Shown here piece after piece: positions 6,175-8,268 of a stretch of 8,268 bases of DNA. A program made the position numbers and the translations under genes. The first letter of the stretch is position 1; every line of letters begins with the position of its first letter. Source of the DNA: CAYUJH01 sp964394585 (GTDB taxonomy: Bacteria > Bacteroidota > Bacteroidia > Cytophagales > Flammeovirgaceae); the NCBI GenBank assembly GCA_964394585.1, contig CAYMYI010000160.1, forward strand, positions 1-8,268, read 5' to 3'. Under the pieces are notes generated by a model. The model was not told where the DNA came from, did no database searches, and was given only the letters and a program-made list of their open reading frames with translations.

Positions 6175-8268
6175 CTATACTTTTAAAGCCATAAACGTGA
6201 TATCATCGCGTTGAGGAGTATTGCCTTGGTAGTCGTCTAACGCTTGAGTTAGTTCAGCTTCTTGCTCGGCAATAGGGAGCGTTTTAATCTCACTTAGAAT
6301 TTGCTTTAGTCTTCGCGAAGAAAAAGCCTTACGCTGATAATTCGCCTGATCGATAATCCCATCAGAAAATAAATATACCATCGTTCCGGCTGGCAGTTGC
6401 TCTTCGTAATTGCTGAAGGCTTTAAATACTTTATGGCTTTTTCCTCCAATACTTAAGCGGTCGCCACGTAGCTCCTTAAAATCATTGGGAGTATATACAT
6501 ACAATTTTGTTTTTGCTCCTGAAAATGTCATGTGTGTAGTATCATTTTCTGTTTTTCGGAACACACACATGGATAAATCCATGCCATCGTTACTTAGGGC
6601 TTCTTCTTCGTCTTGGCTTAATTTTTCGACTATGCGGAGATCGAGCTGCTGTAAAATTTCCGCAGGATCGCGCATACCTTTCAAGCGGACTAACTCAACT
6701 AAGGTTTCATGCGCCACCAACGACATGAAGGCGCCGGGAACCCCATGCCCTGTACAATCCGCAACAATCAGTAGCTGGGCGCTGGGCGCTTCATAGTACC
6801 AGTACAGATCGCCACTGAGTATATCTTTAGGCCTATAGAATACAAAGCCATTGTTATAGGCGCCTTTGAGTTGATCTACTTCTATCAGCATTGCCTGCTG
6901 TATACGCTTCGCATAGTTGACGCTGGCATTGAGGTTTCCCAACGTAGTGCGAAGAATAGAAGAGGCACTTTCCAAAGCATCGCGCTGCGCCTCAAGCTCC
7001 TCTTTCTGCTGGTTGATTTGGTTGGTTCTTTCTTGAACCTTCATTTCCAGCGCCTGATTGGCTTGGTCTTTCAGTTCTTCATTTTCCCTCAACTGCTCAA
7101 TTAGGCTTTCTTGGGCTTTGCGCTTTTGCAGCTCATTGTCTCGCATTCTATAGCCAAGACCTAGGGAAAACAGCAATATTTCTAGACCTGTGCCTATTTC
7201 TATATAAAGTCCTGTTTTAGGTAATATACCTGAGTTACCCAATACAGCGAGCATATTGCCAACCCAAAGCCCAATTACGCCCACGCTGTAGTAATAGCCC
7301 GCAACTTTGCCCAGCCTAAAAAGCTTACCCAACAATATGAATACCACCAGCATTTCTCCAATGGTAAAGTAGGTAATGATTTGATCCATTAGCCTTACAT
7401 TGAAGGTGAAGTGGAGAATGCCCAGCAACAGGACTAAAAAGACCACTCTTATGCCAATCCAAGCTTGTAGCACTCGGTCGTATTTGGGCAGTATGGTTTG
7501 GGTATGTAGAAACCTCCTGGAAAATAAGAAAAAGAATATGGGAGAAGAATGCGCTGAAAGTACCCAAGCATAACTACTAGCTATTGGAGCTTCCCTAAAC
7601 ACAAACCCTGACAAATAGTGGTAATAGTACAGAAAATACACCGCGGCCCCAGCCATATAGCTCACATAGTAAAGATAGGTTTTGTCTTTAGAGGTGGTGT
7701 AAATGAGTAGATTGTATAGAATCATAATCCAGAAAAGCCCTTGGAAAAGCCCTTGGATGAGGTTGTCTATACTCAATTGGCGAAGCCAAGTTTTAGTGGG
7801 ATAAAAGCGAATACCCATCCCGATAGGCTTGCGGTCAATGCTTCTGAGTTTGGCCCAAAAACGAACAGTCTTAGCTTTCTGGGGAATGAATAGGCTAACT
7901 ATACTTTGTCTCGTTTCTAGCAGTTCCTGCTTTTGGGTGCCTACTAAGTACCCTGAGGTAAGACTTCTAACCGATAATTCTCCCTCTAGCTGGTAAAATA
8001 ACTGAAAATGGGTCATGCGGGGCGCTTCCACAATCCAGTCGGCATCTCGGTTTACGGGATTGTCCCAAGTCCAAGACAACCATATATTGGAGTCTGCGGG
8101 GAACTTTGTCCAATCTTGTGGCAAGTCGGTATAACTGCTAGAAGGGGTAATATCTTGAGGGGTAGCAAGCACTTTATCGGCTTGCCCTAGCTTGACTCTA
8201 TAGCTTTGGCGTGGCACGGTAAATGCCGCATAACTAGGCTCATTTACTCCAATATCTACCGCACAGCC
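6175..8268 (-). CDS. 7TMR-DISM receptor fused to PPM/SpoIIE-type protein phosphatase, N-terminus cut by window edge
   Basis: The frame is open from the stop TAG (6175-6177) to the right edge, giving 697 codons. A GTG at 8215-8217 could be a start, but the frame continues 17 codons above it (GCAVDIGVNEPSYAAFT) with no stop, and an extracytoplasmic domain needs an export signal, so the true start is outside. Numbered from the GTG: residues 1-145 are a beta-rich sensor like 7TMR-DISMED2 (WLSWTWDNP, VRFWAKLRS). Seven membrane helices follow (about 153-174, 181-203, 213-232, 251-271, 279-298, 306-326, 335-356), as in 7TMR-DISM_7TM, then a coiled coil (360-425) and a PPM/SpoIIE phosphatase (about 436-680). 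Metal-site motifs are intact: SGDLYW (D470), DCTGHGVPGAFMS (D487), FSDGIID (D619) and QRDDIT (D671/D672). Inferred role: an outside ligand, possibly a carbohydrate, controls cytosolic Ser/Thr dephosphorylation. There is no kinase domain and the ligand is unknown. The catalytic half resembles that of the TPR/GAF phosphatase at 348-2918. Confidence 0.92.
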   Translation of the reverse strand, partial: GCAVDIGVNEPSYAAFTVPRQSYRVKLGQADKVLATPQDITPSSSYTDLPQDWTKFPADSNIWLSWTWDNPVNRDADWIVEAPRMTHFQLFYQLEGELSVRSLTSGYLVGTQKQELLETRQSIVSLFIPQKAKTVRFWAKLRSIDRKPIGMGIRFYPTKTWLRQLSIDNLIQGLFQGLFWIMILYNLLIYTTSKDKTYLYYVSYMAGAAVYFLYYYHYLSGFVFREAPIASSYAWVLSAHSSPIFFFLFSRRFLHTQTILPKYDRVLQAWIGIRVVFLVLLLGILHFTFNVRLMDQIITYFTIGEMLVVFILLGKLFRLGKVAGYYYSVGVIGLWVGNMLAVLGNSGILPKTGLYIEIGTGLEILLFSLGLGYRMRDNELQKRKAQESLIEQLRENEELKDQANQALEMKVQERTNQINQQKEELEAQRDALESASSILRTTLGNLNASVNYAKRIQQAMLIEVDQLKGAYNNGFVFYRPKDILSGDLYWYYEAPSAQLLIVADCTGHGVPGAFMSLVAHETLVELVRLKGMRDPAEILQQLDLRIVEKLSQDEEEALSNDGMDLSMCVFRKTENDTTHMTFSGAKTKLYVYTPNDFKELRGDRLSIGGKSHKVFKAFSNYEEQLPAGTMVYLFSDGIIDQANYQRKAFSSRRLKQILSEIKTLPIAEQEAELTQALDDYQGNTPQRDDITFMALKV
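7733..7756 (-). repeat. Perfect 12-bp tandem duplication inside the phosphatase gene
   Basis: Two adjacent copies of CCAAGGGCTTTT (minus-strand reading; 7745-7756 then 7733-7744). The repeat is in frame and encodes QGLF-QGLF at residues 155-162, the start of the first membrane helix of the 7TMR-DISM phosphatase. Being a multiple of three, gain or loss of a copy would lengthen or shorten that helix by one turn without a frameshift. Confidence 0.8.

Overview
The window looks like chromosomal DNA from a Bacteroidota bacterium, most likely of the Cytophagales type. Four things suggest this: moderate-to-low GC, start regions that are A/T-rich and lack a clear Shine-Dalgarno, a perfect match to the Bacteroidota -7 promoter box (TAnnTTTG), and two multidomain signalling proteins of kinds common in that group (TPR-TM-GAF-PPM phosphatase and 7TMR-DISM-PPM phosphatase). 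There is no insertion sequence, tRNA, rRNA, CRISPR array or phage gene. Coding density is high and no gene-free stretch exceeds 300 bases.

Layout. The left part (1-4323) holds four genes, all on the minus strand. Reading in the direction of transcription they are hpt (hypoxanthine/guanine phosphoribosyltransferase), a small Schlafen/AlbA_2-domain protein, a large membrane PPM/SpoIIE-type protein phosphatase with TPR and GAF sensor modules, and the start of a secreted cyanophycinase-like (peptidase S51) protein cut by the left edge. The last three are tightly spaced (53 and 25 bases) and may be one transcript starting at a predicted promoter just upstream of the AlbA_2 gene. Divergent from hpt across a 171-base gap is one plus-strand gene, a secreted PA-domain M28 zinc aminopeptidase (4495-6090). 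A strong symmetric hairpin with A/T tracts on both sides lies beyond it and should end transcription in both directions. Converging on that hairpin from the right is a second PPM/SpoIIE phosphatase (6175 to the right edge), this one with a 7TMR-DISM receptor. Its reading frame stays open to the edge, so its true N-terminus lies outside.

How the parts fit. The two phosphatases share closely similar catalytic halves but have quite different input halves: periplasmic TPRs plus cytosolic GAF versus an extracytoplasmic sensory domain plus seven membrane helices. They look like two input branches to PP2C-type serine/threonine dephosphorylation, possibly partner switching, but no STAS protein, anti-sigma kinase or sigma factor is in the window. 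hpt and the M28 peptidase are ordinary housekeeping or nutrient-scavenging genes. I see no clearly new system. The grouping most worth a second look is AlbA_2 protein, TPR/GAF phosphatase and secreted S51 protein.
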